Notes under the pieces: model-generated
Database searches by the model: none
What the model was told of the DNA's origin: nothing
What the model saw: only the letters and a program-made list of their open reading frames with translations
Translations under genes and position numbers: made by a program
Source: Pseudobutyrivibrio sp. UBA1225
GTDB taxonomy: Bacteria > Bacillota > Clostridia > Lachnospirales > Lachnospiraceae
Assembly: GCA_002309345.1 (NCBI GenBank)
Contig: DBWZ01000094.1
Location: 11,562 to 75,561, forward strand
Length of the DNA: 64,000 nucleotides
Reading direction: 5' to 3'
Shown here: positions 8,648 through 16,766 of the stretch, piece by piece
Layout: every line of letters starts with the position of its first letter
Position numbering within the stretch: position 1 is the first letter of the stretch

Positions 8648-10225
8648 ATGGATAGATATGAAGTGATAGTTGTAGGTGCTGGACCATCTGGACTATCAGC
8701 AGCAATAGAAGCAGCTAAGCGAGGACTTAAAGTAATTGTGTTTGATGAAAACGACAAGCCGGGTGGTCAGTTATTTAAACAGATTCATAAGTTTTTTGGC
8801 TCGAAGGAGCATCATGCAAAGATTAGAGGCTTTCGAATAGGCGAGGAATTGTTAAAGGAAGCTGCAGAGGTTGGAGTACAGGTAGAGCTTGGGGCGACAG
8901 TAATTGGATTATATTCTGATAAGGAAGTAAGTGTAAGGATTGGCGACACAATAAAGCATTACAAGGGTGACACAGTAATTGTTGCCACCGGTGCAGCCGA
9001 AAACATGGTTACCTTCCCAGGCTGGACTTTACCGGGAGTTATTGGCGCTGGCGCAGCACAGACCATGATGAACATACATGGAATTAAGCCAGGCAAAAAA
9101 GTTTTGATGCTAGGCTCCGGAAATGTAGGATTAGTAGTTTCATTCCAGCTTCTTCAGGCGGGATGTGAGGTGGTGGCATTAGTAGATGCGGCACCAAAGA
9201 TTGGCGGATATGGCGTTCACGCAGCTAAGGTTGCCAGATGTGGTGTTCCATTCTTTTTATCCCACACAATAAAAGAAGCACATGGAACTGATTATCTTAC
9301 AGGTGTAACTATCAACGAAGTTGATGATAAGTTTAGACCGATTGAAGGAACAGAAAAGTATTTTGAAGTAGATACTATCTGCATGGCAGTTGGACTATCG
9401 CCGATGTCCCAGTTGCTTAAGATGGCAGGCTGCAAGATGGAGGACAATCCAAAGCGAGGTGGTCAGGTTCCGATCGTGGATGAGTATGGCGAGACATCTG
9501 TTTCTGGTGTGTTTGCAGCAGGTGATGTATCAGGAATTGAAGAAGCATCATCAGCGATGATTGAAGGCAAGATGGCAGGCGTTTGTGTTTGCGGATATCT
9601 GGGCTACATATCAGACGAAGAGATGCAATCAGAGATTCAAAAGCTGGAAAAGGATTTGGATAGCTTAAGACAGGGAATGTTTGCACCAAAGAATAGAGGA
9701 AAGGCTATTGAAAAAACAGAAGAGGGAATTGATATTTCCATGAACCTTTTGAAGAAAGGATTTGTTGCAGACGATGAGATAGAACGATTCCCTGGTGTTG
9801 TTCATAAGGTTGGCATACATCCAGTGATGGAATGTACGCAAAACATTCCTTGTAATCCATGTCAGGATGCCTGCAGTAAAGGATGTATATCAATTGGAAA
9901 TAATATTACATGCCTGCCATTCATCAAAGAGGAAAGCAAATGTGTTAACTGTGGAATGTGTGTAGCGAGTTGTTCTGGCCAAGCAATCTTTTTGGTAGAT
10001 GAGGACTGTGGAGATGGCACAGCAACAATCACTCTTCCATATGAGTTTTTACCTTTACCAGAGGTTGGTGATAAGGGCTTTGGGTTATCAAGAAATGGCG
10101 AAAAGCTATGCGAGGCACAGATTGTATCAGTCAAGAGTATGAAAGCGTTTGACCATACAAATCTTTTAACTATGAAGGTTCCAAAAGAATATGCAATGAA
10201 GGCAAGATTTTTTAAATGCAGTTAG
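8648..10225 (+). CDS. FAD/NAD(P)-binding large subunit with ferredoxin-type Fe-S domain (HcnB/OoxA-like)
   Basis: A 525-residue flavoprotein. The N-terminal dinucleotide fold has VVGAGPSGLSAAIEAAKRG, a second Rossmann motif is LMLGSGNVGLVV, and VSGVFAAGDVSG is the family FAD motif. About residues 395-450 add Cys-rich segments (CTQNIPCNPCQDACSKGC, then CVNCGMCVASC), fitting one or two [4Fe-4S] clusters. Homologous subunits occur in octopine/nopaline oxidases, HcnB and D-hydroxyproline dehydrogenase alpha. The ferredoxin segment suggests electrons leave to a low-potential carrier rather than oxygen, sensible in an anaerobe. GGGAGG precedes the start. The end overlaps the leader of the next gene. 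Confidence 0.87.
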   Translation: MDRYEVIVVGAGPSGLSAAIEAAKRGLKVIVFDENDKPGGQLFKQIHKFFGSKEHHAKIRGFRIGEELLKEAAEVGVQVELGATVIGLYSDKEVSVRIGDTIKHYKGDTVIVATGAAENMVTFPGWTLPGVIGAGAAQTMMNIHGIKPGKKVLMLGSGNVGLVVSFQLLQAGCEVVALVDAAPKIGGYGVHAAKVARCGVPFFLSHTIKEAHGTDYLTGVTINEVDDKFRPIEGTEKYFEVDTICMAVGLSPMSQLLKMAGCKMEDNPKRGGQVPIVDEYGETSVSGVFAAGDVSGIEEASSAMIEGKMAGVCVCGYLGYISDEEMQSEIQKLEKDLDSLRQGMFAPKNRGKAIEKTEEGIDISMNLLKKGFVADDEIERFPGVVHKVGIHPVMECTQNIPCNPCQDACSKGCISIGNNITCLPFIKEESKCVNCGMCVASCSGQAIFLVDEDCGDGTATITLPYEFLPLPEVGDKGFGLSRNGEKLCEAQIVSVKSMKAFDHTNLLTMKVPKEYAMKARFFKCS

Positions 10226-10236
10226 GAGGGAGAAGG

Positions 10237-10557
10237 ATGAGCGAAGTAATTGATAGATCAATTGATATAGGTGAGTTTATCCCGCAACCAGATGACGATA
10301 TGATTATTTGCCGTTGCGAAGAAATCACCAAAGGTGAAATAAGAAGAGCAGTTCATGATGGGATGTGGACGATGACAGAAATAAGACGATATTTGCGAAC
10401 AGGAATGGGGCTATGTCAGGGTCAGACTTGCTCAAGACTTGTCAAAGGAATTGTGGCAAGAGAGTTGGCGATTAATCCGAATGAGCTGGAACCAGCAACT
10501 GCCCGCTCTCCTATGAGACCGACAGAGATGAAAGTACTTGGCAAGGAGGTGAGCTGA
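10237..10557 (+). CDS. BFD-like [2Fe-2S] subunit
   Basis: A 106-residue protein with the bacterioferritin-associated-ferredoxin pattern ICRCEEIT near residue 26 and GMGLCQGQTC about 35 residues later, four cysteines for a [2Fe-2S] cluster. In HcnB/OoxA relatives this domain is usually fused to the C-terminus of the large flavoprotein. Here it is a separate gene starting just after the large-subunit stop. The ATG at 10237 is chosen because AGGAGGG lies 6 bases before it. An earlier in-frame ATG is inside the upstream gene. The TGA is followed one base later by the next ATG, indicating translational coupling. Confidence 0.85.
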   Translation: MSEVIDRSIDIGEFIPQPDDDMIICRCEEITKGEIRRAVHDGMWTMTEIRRYLRTGMGLCQGQTCSRLVKGIVARELAINPNELEPATARSPMRPTEMKVLGKEVS

Positions 10558-10558
10558 A

Positions 10559-11698
10559 ATGTCAACAAATAAAGCGGATGTAATAGTAGTTGGCGGCGGC
10601 ATTATTGGATGTGCCACAAGCTATTACCTAAGAAAAAGAGGAAAATCAGTAATTGTATTAGAGGCAAGCGACAACATTGGAAATGGTGGCTCCTCTAGAA
10701 ACGGCGGTGGTGTTAGACAATCAGGTAGAGATCCACGAGAACTGCCACTTGCAATGTATGGAATCAAGGAGCTTTGGCCAGAGCTTTCCAAGGAATTAGG
10801 TGTGGATTGTGAATATCACAAAGATGGCAATCTTAGACTTGGAAAGAATGAAAAGCACAAAGAAATCCTTCAGGGACTCACAGATAGAGCCGTGGCCTGC
10901 GGCTTGGATGTCAGGATGATTGACGCAGATGAAATAAAAGAAATCAATCCTTATCTTTCGGATGAAGTTACATGCGCTAGCTGGTGTCCGACAGATGGAC
11001 ATGCAAATCCGATGGTGACAACTCTAGCGTTTTATAAAAAAGCTAGAGAGATAGGGGTTCGATTTTTTACAGGCGAGAAGGTTACAAAGCTTCGCAAAAT
11101 AAAAGGAAAGCTTAGAGAGGTATACACTGAGGAAAACGTCTATGAAGGAGACTATGTTGTAGTTGCAGCAGGATATGAATCAAGAGAGATTCTTGGAACT
11201 GTAGGTGTAGATGTTCCGATGCATCAGGAGTTATGCGAGTGCCTCGTAACCGAGGCGGAGCCACATATGTTTGATCAGATGCTTGGAACTGCGGAGGCAG
11301 ATTTCTACGGACATCAATCTGATCACGGTTCATTTGTATTCGGCGGAATGTCGGGACTTGAGTTGAATAACAAGGACACCGGTCCTAAAAACTCTCCAAG
11401 CAATGCTTCAATTACATCACCTTGTATTTGCCGAGGTATCATGAAATACTTCCCAGCATTGGAAAACGCCAAGATAGTTAGAACTTGGGCTGGTTACTTA
11501 GATATTTGTCAGGATGGTGTTCCCGTCCTAGGTTTTGTGGATGAAGTTCCTGGTCTAGTGGTTGCATGTGCATTTTCTGGTCACGGATTTGGAATTGCCC
11601 CAGCTGTTGGTGAGCAGTTGGCAAAACTTATTATTGATGGAGTCACATCCGTTGATATATCGGGTCTGCGATATGGCAGATTCAAGGCAAAGATTTAA
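10559..11698 (+). CDS. DAO-family FAD oxidoreductase (glycine oxidase/sarcosine oxidase beta/HcnC-like)
   Basis: A 379-residue FAD-dependent amine dehydrogenase of the DAO family: IVVGGGIIGCATSYYLRKRG at the N-terminus, NGGSSRNGGGVRQS as the second FAD-contacting loop, and a C-terminal FSGHGFGIAPAVGEQLA. This is the expected catalytic subunit. It would oxidise the C-N bond of an amino acid, N-alkyl amino acid (opine) or cyclic imino acid to an imine. The adjacent [2Fe-2S], BFD and FAD/[4Fe-4S] subunits would carry the electrons. The substrate cannot be told from sequence. The RidA and ornithine-cyclodeaminase neighbours argue for imine intermediates. Confidence 0.85.
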   Translation: MSTNKADVIVVGGGIIGCATSYYLRKRGKSVIVLEASDNIGNGGSSRNGGGVRQSGRDPRELPLAMYGIKELWPELSKELGVDCEYHKDGNLRLGKNEKHKEILQGLTDRAVACGLDVRMIDADEIKEINPYLSDEVTCASWCPTDGHANPMVTTLAFYKKAREIGVRFFTGEKVTKLRKIKGKLREVYTEENVYEGDYVVVAAGYESREILGTVGVDVPMHQELCECLVTEAEPHMFDQMLGTAEADFYGHQSDHGSFVFGGMSGLELNNKDTGPKNSPSNASITSPCICRGIMKYFPALENAKIVRTWAGYLDICQDGVPVLGFVDEVPGLVVACAFSGHGFGIAPAVGEQLAKLIIDGVTSVDISGLRYGRFKAKI

Positions 11699-11720
11699 TA
11701 AAGGTTAGGAGGAAATGCTT

Positions 11721-12098
11721 ATGAAGGTTTCAATCGAGGAATTATCAAGGGTAGAAATAATCACACGTGAAGCTAAGGTAATTGAGCTTACGGAAAACTT
11801 TTCCAGATTTGGAATAACCGGAATGACAATTTACGACGCAAAAGGATGCGGAGTTCAGTTGGGAACTCAGGAATACGAAAGCGATAAAAATGAAGTTCCA
11901 CAGCTTCTTTCTAAGCAGGTAATCATGGTTGTGTTACCAACTAGAGAAGTTGATAGCTTTATTGAATTTGTAGAGAAATCCCTCTATACAGGTCACATTG
12001 GTGATGGAAAGATTTTTGTTACTCCAGTGACAAACGCAATTAGAGTTCGTACTGGTGAAGAAGGAACGGACGCCTTGAAAGAAGGTACATTGGATTAA
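11721..12098 (+). CDS. P-II-family nitrogen-regulator-like protein
   Basis: A 125-residue protein with the GlnB/GlnK core: FGITGMTIYDAKGCGVQ, a T-loop segment, and the strongly conserved TGHIGDGKIFVTPVTNAIRVRTGEEG. P-II trimers bind ATP/ADP and 2-oxoglutarate and control transporters or enzymes. The T-loop here differs from GlnB/GlnK around the normally modified tyrosine (TQEYESDKNEVPQ), so control by uridylylation is doubtful. It sits directly before an amino-acid permease gene (11 bp gap), suggesting it gates that transporter, as GlnK gates AmtB. The start at 11721 gives AGGAGG at 8-base spacing. The ATG at 11715 is too close. Confidence 0.8.
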   Translation: MKVSIEELSRVEIITREAKVIELTENFSRFGITGMTIYDAKGCGVQLGTQEYESDKNEVPQLLSKQVIMVVLPTREVDSFIEFVEKSLYTGHIGDGKIFVTPVTNAIRVRTGEEGTDALKEGTLD

Positions 12099-12109
12099 GG
12101 AGGTGTTCT

Positions 12110-13507
12110 ATGGTTGAAAAGAAAATAGGGCTCGGAAGTGTAATAGCTACTGGAGTAGGACTTGTAGTAGCAAGTAGTTGTTTATTATCACTTGGAATAG
12201 GCGCAGGAAGCATTGGAACACCATTTATAATTACGATGACCATTGCTTGTATAGTGAATATTTTGACGCTATTATCCGTTGCAGAATTAAATTCACTTAT
12301 GCCGAATCTAACAGGTGGATTAGCACAGTTTTCTCTGGCAGGAGTAGGACCATTCATCACAATTATTTGTATGGTTGGCGGATATCTCTTGTGTAACTCC
12401 CTTGCAGGATCAGTTGAGGGAGCTGTATTCGGAAATACGTTTTCCACAATGTTTAGTGATTACAACATCCCATCATGGGTATTTACAGCAGTTTTAGTTA
12501 CATTTCTTATGATTACAAATCTAAATGGTGTAGATGTGTTTATCAAGGTTCAGGATTTTGTAGCCTACGCACTTATTGCATCACTTGCGATTATGGGAAT
12601 TCTAGGAATGCTTGGAATCGGAACAGGTGAGATTGTTAGCCAGCCGGCTGTGGTGGCTTCTGATTTTAAAAGCGTAACCGGCTTATGTGGTCTTGCATTT
12701 TTCCTATTTGTAGGTGGTGAATATGTAATACCTCTTACAAAGAATTGCAAAAACTCAAAAAGAGATATTCCACTTGGAATGATTCTAAGTATGCTCATCA
12801 TTCTTGTAATGCAAATCTTCATGGTGTTGGGATTCAAGAACTACACACAGTGGGATGAGTTGGCAGCAAGTACCACACCGCAGATTTTATATGGACGTAT
12901 GCTACTTGGACCACTTGGAAGATATTGGATGCTAGTTGTCACATTATTGGCGGCTATTAGTTCCGTAAATACGATAATGAATTCCCTTTCGTATATCCTA
13001 ATGGGAATGTCTAAGATAGAGCTTCTTCCAGTATTCTTTCAGAAGACAAACAAAAAAGGTGCTCCATATGTGGGAATAGTGTTAGAAGCAGTGTTCTTCT
13101 TGTTCTTTAACATAACAGGTCTTTCATCCACAGATTCTATATCGTTTATGATTGCGGTTTTGGCAATCCTTTGGATGATTAGTTACATTGTTACAAACGT
13201 AGATGTACTTTTGCTTCGACGAAGATTACCGAATGCACCTAGAAATTTTAAATTGCCATTTGGAGCGATGGTTCCAGTTCTTGCGATTTTGGGTTCTGTA
13301 TACATGATATACAGCATCGATCCAAGTATGGAAGTGAAGTTATCTCTGTATAAGATAGTTGGTGTTACCATAGCAGTTCTTGCTATATATTCGTTCCTTT
13401 GGATTAAGCTTAGGGTTAAGAAACCTTTATTTAAGCCTTATGCGATAAAAGAAGTTATGGCAATGGAAAATGAACTATATTTGGAATACCACAAAAAAGC
13501 AAGCTGA
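12110..13507 (+). CDS. APC-superfamily amino-acid permease
   Basis: A 465-residue integral membrane protein with about 12 hydrophobic segments and the APC signature near the N-terminus (GVGLVVASSCLLSLGIGAGSIG). It should import an amino acid or related compound, in symport or exchange. It is placed between the P-II-like gene and the cyclodeaminase-family gene, so it probably supplies the substrate for the oxidoreductase complex. The ATG follows AAGGAGGTG. The substrate is not predictable. Members of this family take amino acids, polyamines and other amines. Confidence 0.85.
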   Translation: MVEKKIGLGSVIATGVGLVVASSCLLSLGIGAGSIGTPFIITMTIACIVNILTLLSVAELNSLMPNLTGGLAQFSLAGVGPFITIICMVGGYLLCNSLAGSVEGAVFGNTFSTMFSDYNIPSWVFTAVLVTFLMITNLNGVDVFIKVQDFVAYALIASLAIMGILGMLGIGTGEIVSQPAVVASDFKSVTGLCGLAFFLFVGGEYVIPLTKNCKNSKRDIPLGMILSMLIILVMQIFMVLGFKNYTQWDELAASTTPQILYGRMLLGPLGRYWMLVVTLLAAISSVNTIMNSLSYILMGMSKIELLPVFFQKTNKKGAPYVGIVLEAVFFLFFNITGLSSTDSISFMIAVLAILWMISYIVTNVDVLLLRRRLPNAPRNFKLPFGAMVPVLAILGSVYMIYSIDPSMEVKLSLYKIVGVTIAVLAIYSFLWIKLRVKKPLFKPYAIKEVMAMENELYLEYHKKAS

Positions 13508-13558
13508 AATAGTGGGAGTTAATTGTAAATACATATAGATAAAAAGGAGGATGGCATT

Positions 13559-14701
13559 ATGGAAAATACAAAGATTGATTTATTATATTTAAGCGAGCCA
13601 GATATGATTGAGGCTGGTGTAAACGATGTTGTAGCATGTACTTCCTGTATGGAAGAGCTTCTAGTTACTCTGGATAAAGGTGATTATTTAATGGGTGGAG
13701 AAAATGGAAACTCTCACGGCACAATGATTACCTTCCCGGACAATCCTATTTTCCCTAACATGCCAAAGAGCGGTCCTGATAGAAGATTTATGGCGATGCC
13801 TGCTTATGTTGGTGGTGAGACTGCAATGGCTGGAATGAAATGGTATGGTTCAAACGTTGAAAACAGAGAGAAAGGGCTTCCTAGATCAATCCTTATGGTA
13901 ATGTTGAATGATAAGGATACAGGTGCACCACTTTCCCTTATGTCTGCAAACCTACTATCTGCCTATAGAACATCTGGTATTCCAGGTGCAGGTGTAAAGA
14001 ACTTAGCCGTTAAGGATGCAAAGGTTCTTGGAATTGTTGGACCAGGTGTAATCAACATTACAGCAATTGAAACCTTCGCAGCACTTAGACCTACTCTTGA
14101 CACACTAAAGATTAAAGGTAGAGGTAAGGCATCTATTGATAGATGTATTGAATTCGTAAAAACGAATCTTCCTCAGTTTACAACAATTCAGGTTGTGGAT
14201 ACTCTTGAAGAATGTGTTAGAGATTCAGATATTTTGAGCTTTGCCACATCAACATCAATGGGCATGGATAGAAGTCAGTATCCATTTGTAAAGGAAGAAT
14301 GGATTAAGCCAGGTGCATTATTCTGTGTGCCAGGTTCGTGTGACTTTTCAGATGAATATATCTGCAGCGGAAAGGCAAAGCTGGTTTGCGACAACATTAA
14401 GTTGTACGAAGCATGGGCGGAGGAGTATCCATATCCAACATATAATCAGATTTATATTCCAGGATGCTTGTGGCTCGATTTGGTTCATGACGGAAAGCTT
14501 TCTAAGGATAAGATTATCAATCTTGGTGCAATACTTGCTGGCAAGGAGGAAGGTAGAACCTCAGATGATGAAGTTATAATCTACTCAGTAGGTGGTATGC
14601 CGGTTGAGGATGTGGCTTGGGGCAAGAAATGCTACGAAAAAGCCCTCGAAAAGGGAATCGGTACCAAGCTCAACCTATGGGATAAGCCATATTTATTCTA
14701 G
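13559..14701 (+). CDS. Ornithine cyclodeaminase/mu-crystallin-family enzyme
   Basis: A 380-residue protein with the family Rossmann motif KVLGIVGPGVINITAIETFAAL around residue 160 and upstream MAMPAYVGGETAMAGMKWYGSN containing the substrate-side Lys. The family contains ornithine cyclodeaminase (ornithine to proline), delta1-pyrroline-2-carboxylate reductase, other imine reductases and amino-acid dehydrogenases. With a DAO-type dehydrogenase and RidA in the same operon, two readings fit. One is opine breakdown through ornithine to proline. The other is reduction of a cyclic imine made by the dehydrogenase. It is preceded by AAAAGGAGG and is the last gene of the operon. Confidence 0.82.
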   Translation: MENTKIDLLYLSEPDMIEAGVNDVVACTSCMEELLVTLDKGDYLMGGENGNSHGTMITFPDNPIFPNMPKSGPDRRFMAMPAYVGGETAMAGMKWYGSNVENREKGLPRSILMVMLNDKDTGAPLSLMSANLLSAYRTSGIPGAGVKNLAVKDAKVLGIVGPGVINITAIETFAALRPTLDTLKIKGRGKASIDRCIEFVKTNLPQFTTIQVVDTLEECVRDSDILSFATSTSMGMDRSQYPFVKEEWIKPGALFCVPGSCDFSDEYICSGKAKLVCDNIKLYEAWAEEYPYPTYNQIYIPGCLWLDLVHDGKLSKDKIINLGAILAGKEEGRTSDDEVIIYSVGGMPVEDVAWGKKCYEKALEKGIGTKLNLWDKPYLF

Positions 14702-14824
14702 TAAGAAAATATCATATTAATAGTGAATCTTTCTCAGTAACGCCATATCTGGTGGCAAAGGATGTACTTATAAGGGATGCAATGTTAAGATTATGGCAAC
14801 TATTTAGAGAAGGAGATAAGTATT
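14702..14824 (+). other. Non-genic spacer with an open frame of unknown meaning
   Basis: A frame overlapping the end of the previous gene stays open to 14853 (includes residues VTPYLVAKDVLIRDAMLRLW). It has no plausible start with a ribosome site. It may be decayed coding DNA linked to the nitroreductase remnant that follows, but it was not recognised. Confidence 0.3.
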
Positions 14825-14920
14825 ATGGAATTTCAACAGGTTATAGATGCTAGGCAGAGTGTAATAAGCTTTAATGGGAATCAGGTTTCAGATATTGATG
14901 AGATAGCCAAGTTTATTTAA
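14825..14920 (+). pseudogene. Nitroreductase N-terminal remnant
   Basis: A 31-codon frame starting MEFQQVIDARQSVISFNGNQ has the look of the nitroreductase N-terminus (usually MxFxxVIxxRRSxRxF) and then stops. AGAAGGAGA lies before the ATG. The body of the gene is missing. A terminator follows directly. This is most likely the stub of a deleted flavoenzyme gene, although a short peptide is still translatable. Confidence 0.5.
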
Positions 14921-14938
14921 AGTAAGTTGTATGTTAAG

Positions 14939-14965
14939 GGTCAGGATGTATTTCCTGACCTTTTT
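14939..14965 (+). terminator. Intrinsic terminator
   Basis: GGTCAGGA (14939-14946) pairs with TCCTGACC (14953-14960), with a 6-base loop and TTTTT. It closes the oxidoreductase operon or the nitroreductase remnant. Confidence 0.85.
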
Positions 14966-14982
14966 GTTGTATAGAAAAAATA

Positions 14983-15053
14983 AAAAATGTAAAGGAAACT
15001 TGACATAAATCTCTCGAGGTGATAGAATCAAAAATGTAAAGGAAACTTGTCAT
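14983..15053 (+). promoter_or_regulatory. Promoter with duplicated operator of the XRE regulator
   Basis: A sigma-A promoter is visible: TTGACA (15000-15005), a 17-bp spacer, TAGAAT (15023-15028). A 20-base imperfect palindrome ATGTAAAG-GAAA-CTTGACAT lies at 14987-15006, over the -35. A near-identical copy ATGTAAAGGAAACTTGTCAT lies at 15034-15053, just after the -10. The 47-bp direct repeat brackets the promoter as expected for an autorepressor. Confidence 0.75.
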
Positions 15054-15073
15054 AATTGTGGGGGGGTGATAGG

Positions 15074-15280
15074 TTGGATAATTATGTAGAGCAGCTTCGC
15101 AAAGAGCGAGGGCTAAACCAAGAAGAGTTTGCTAAAGCAATTCGAGTGTCAAGGCAGACAGTTAGTGCTATTGAAAACGGCAAATACAATCCATCACTAG
15201 ATCTTGCTTTCATCATTTCAGATTTCTTTGGCAAAACAATAGAAGAGATTTTTATTTACAAGGGAGGTGCGGATAAATGA
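15074..15280 (+). CDS. XRE-family helix-turn-helix regulator
   Basis: A 68-residue Cro/CI-type protein: LRKERGLNQEEFAKAIRVSR, then QTVSAIENGKYNPSLDLAF, the standard five-helix fold filling almost the whole protein. It probably represses its own promoter through the paired operators at 14987 and 15034. A TTG start at 15074 is chosen because it follows GGGGTGATAGG and gives the usual family N-terminus. An upstream GTG in frame has no ribosome site. The stop overlaps the start of the following membrane-protein gene by 4 bases. Confidence 0.85.
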   Translation: MDNYVEQLRKERGLNQEEFAKAIRVSRQTVSAIENGKYNPSLDLAFIISDFFGKTIEEIFIYKGGADK

Positions 15281-15726
15281 AGAAAAGTAGTTTGTGCTTA
15301 AGTATCGCAATTACGGTAGTCGGAATTATATGTTTGCTAATAGCCATATTCACAGAAACCGTGTTTGATGGTTTGTTATGGGGATTCACTGGGGCATTCC
15401 TAGGAATAGGCATAGCTTCTATGGTTAAATTTTTTTATTGGGCATCTCCTAAAAATGGTGAGCGTTACAAGGAGATTCTTGAGCAACAGGACATCGAAGT
15501 TAACGACGAGCTTAATATCATAATTCGTGATAAGGCAGGTCATTTAGCATACCAATTTGCTTATATTGCAATAGTTGTTTCTATTATGATATTTGGATTC
15601 CTTGGCAAAGCAGGCATGCTCACAAACCATATGATATTTGTATATTATCTTATAGGATTACTAGTTTTCTTGCTCATCACATATGTTGCAGCGTTTAATC
15701 ATTTCCGAAAAAAGATAGCCGGATAA
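15277..15726 (+). CDS. Four-TM membrane protein paired with the XRE regulator
   Basis: A 149-residue protein with four hydrophobic segments: two near the N-terminus (residues 5-28 and 32-52), then a polar middle (KNGERYKEILEQQDIEVNDE), then two more (about 90-110 and 117-140). Small HTH-plus-membrane-protein pairs of this layout are common in Firmicutes, but the function is not known to me. The ATGA overlap with the regulator means the two are co-translated. No signal peptide, catalytic or metal motif is visible. Confidence 0.7.
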   Translation: MKKSSLCLSIAITVVGIICLLIAIFTETVFDGLLWGFTGAFLGIGIASMVKFFYWASPKNGERYKEILEQQDIEVNDELNIIIRDKAGHLAYQFAYIAIVVSIMIFGFLGKAGMLTNHMIFVYYLIGLLVFLLITYVAAFNHFRKKIAG

Positions 15727-15789
15727 TTACCGGGAGAATTAAAATACAAAGCTCCATTTCAAAAGATATATTTCATACACATTAAACCA

Positions 15790-15824
15790 GACTCTTGATT
15801 ATCAGATGATAGTCGGGAGTCTTT
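15790..15824 (+). terminator. Terminator after the XRE/membrane-protein pair
   Basis: A 14-bp stem (15790-15803 with 15808-15821, three G-U pairs), an AGAT loop and a short TTT tail. The remaining gap to 15997 contains only a start-less 39-codon open stretch. Confidence 0.6.
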
Positions 15825-15942
15825 CAGTATAGCAATAACAAGTCCCAATACATCCAAACTCAATTTAAACAAAGTACGGAATCTTTTATGGATGAAATCT
15901 TTGAGATGATGTTCAAGATTGTTGCCAAGTAGTACCCTATCT

Positions 15943-15960
15943 GTGGTAAAATATTATCAC
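15943..15960 (+). promoter_or_regulatory. Palindrome upstream of rubrerythrin, possible Fur/PerR-type operator
   Basis: GTGGTAAAATATTATCAC is symmetric at 14 of 18 positions, with TGRTAA/TTATCA arms. It lies 38 bp before the rubrerythrin start, where a peroxide- or iron-responsive repressor would be expected. The arm spacing differs by one base from the PerR 7-1-7 consensus. Confidence 0.35.
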
Positions 15961-15997
15961 GAGACTGATATTTAAAGTGTGAAAGGAGATTTATACT

Positions 15998-16585
15998 ATG
16001 GCAAAATACGTATGTCCAGTTTGTGGCTATATTCACGAGGGGGATGAACCACCGGCAGAATGTCCTGTATGTCATGTTAGCGGGGATAAATTCAAAAAGG
16101 TTGAAGGCGAGATTGCTCTTGCCGCTGAGCATGAATTTGGTGTTTATGCAAAGACAGTTAAGAACAATCCGGATATATCTGAAGAAGACAAGAAATACAT
16201 CTTCGATCAGCTCAAAGCAAACTTCGATGGTGAGTGCTCTGAGGTTGGTATGTATCTATGCATGGCTCGAATCGCTCATCGTGAGGGCTATCCAGAGATT
16301 GGTCTATATTGGGAAAAGACAGCATATGAAGAGGCTGAGCATGCAGCTAAGTTTGCAGAGCTTTTAGGTTCTGATCTTGAAAAGAACATGACAAGCTCAA
16401 CAAAGCAGAATCTTGCTTGGCGTGTGGATTGCGAATTCGGTGCTACACAGGGTAAGGTTGACCTTGCTACATGTGCCAAGAAAAACAATCTTGATGCTAT
16501 ACATGATACAGTTCATGAGATGGCTCGCGACGAGGCTCGCCACGGCAAAGCGCTTAAGGGATTCCTTGATCGGTATTTCAAATAA
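15998..16585 (+). CDS. Reverse rubrerythrin
   Basis: A 195-residue peroxide-detoxifying protein. An N-terminal rubredoxin-like domain (CPVCGY and CPVC, residues 6-25) precedes a ferritin-like four-helix di-iron domain with ExxH-type motifs (FDGECSEVGMY, YEEAEHAAKFAELLG, ARDEARHGKALKG). The order is the reverse of classical rubrerythrin. Such reverse rubrerythrins reduce hydrogen peroxide (and oxygen) in Clostridia under air exposure. GAAAGGAGA precedes the ATG. It is monocistronic, with a palindrome before it and a terminator after it, consistent with a stress-induced unit. Confidence 0.93.
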   Translation: MAKYVCPVCGYIHEGDEPPAECPVCHVSGDKFKKVEGEIALAAEHEFGVYAKTVKNNPDISEEDKKYIFDQLKANFDGECSEVGMYLCMARIAHREGYPEIGLYWEKTAYEEAEHAAKFAELLGSDLEKNMTSSTKQNLAWRVDCEFGATQGKVDLATCAKKNNLDAIHDTVHEMARDEARHGKALKGFLDRYFK

Positions 16586-16598
16586 AATATATAGTCTA

Positions 16599-16646
16599 AT
16601 GGCTATCGTTATAGATGAATGATCATCGTGGCGGTAGCCATTTTTC
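16599..16646 (+). terminator. Terminator after rubrerythrin
   Basis: ATGGCTATCG (16599-16608) pairs with CGGTAGCCAT (16632-16641) with one G-U pair, then TTTTTCTTTT. Confidence 0.75.
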
Positions 16647-16766
16647 TTTTCTTTAAATTACACTATAAACAAGATGGCTTGGTTCACGGTTTCTTCGTAT
16701 TTCCATGGTATCATGCTGTTAGTGTGTATAATTATACTTTTCTCATTCATAGAGAGGATAAAGCCC

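Noticed and set aside
7881..14701. Classical hydrogen cyanide synthase operon
   Set aside because: HcnABC-like subunits are present, but RidA, P-II, permease and cyclodeaminase-family genes and the separate BFD subunit do not fit cyanide production.
15813..15931. Start-less 39-codon open stretch before rubrerythrin
   Set aside because: No start codon with ribosome site and it overlaps a terminator. Probably chance.
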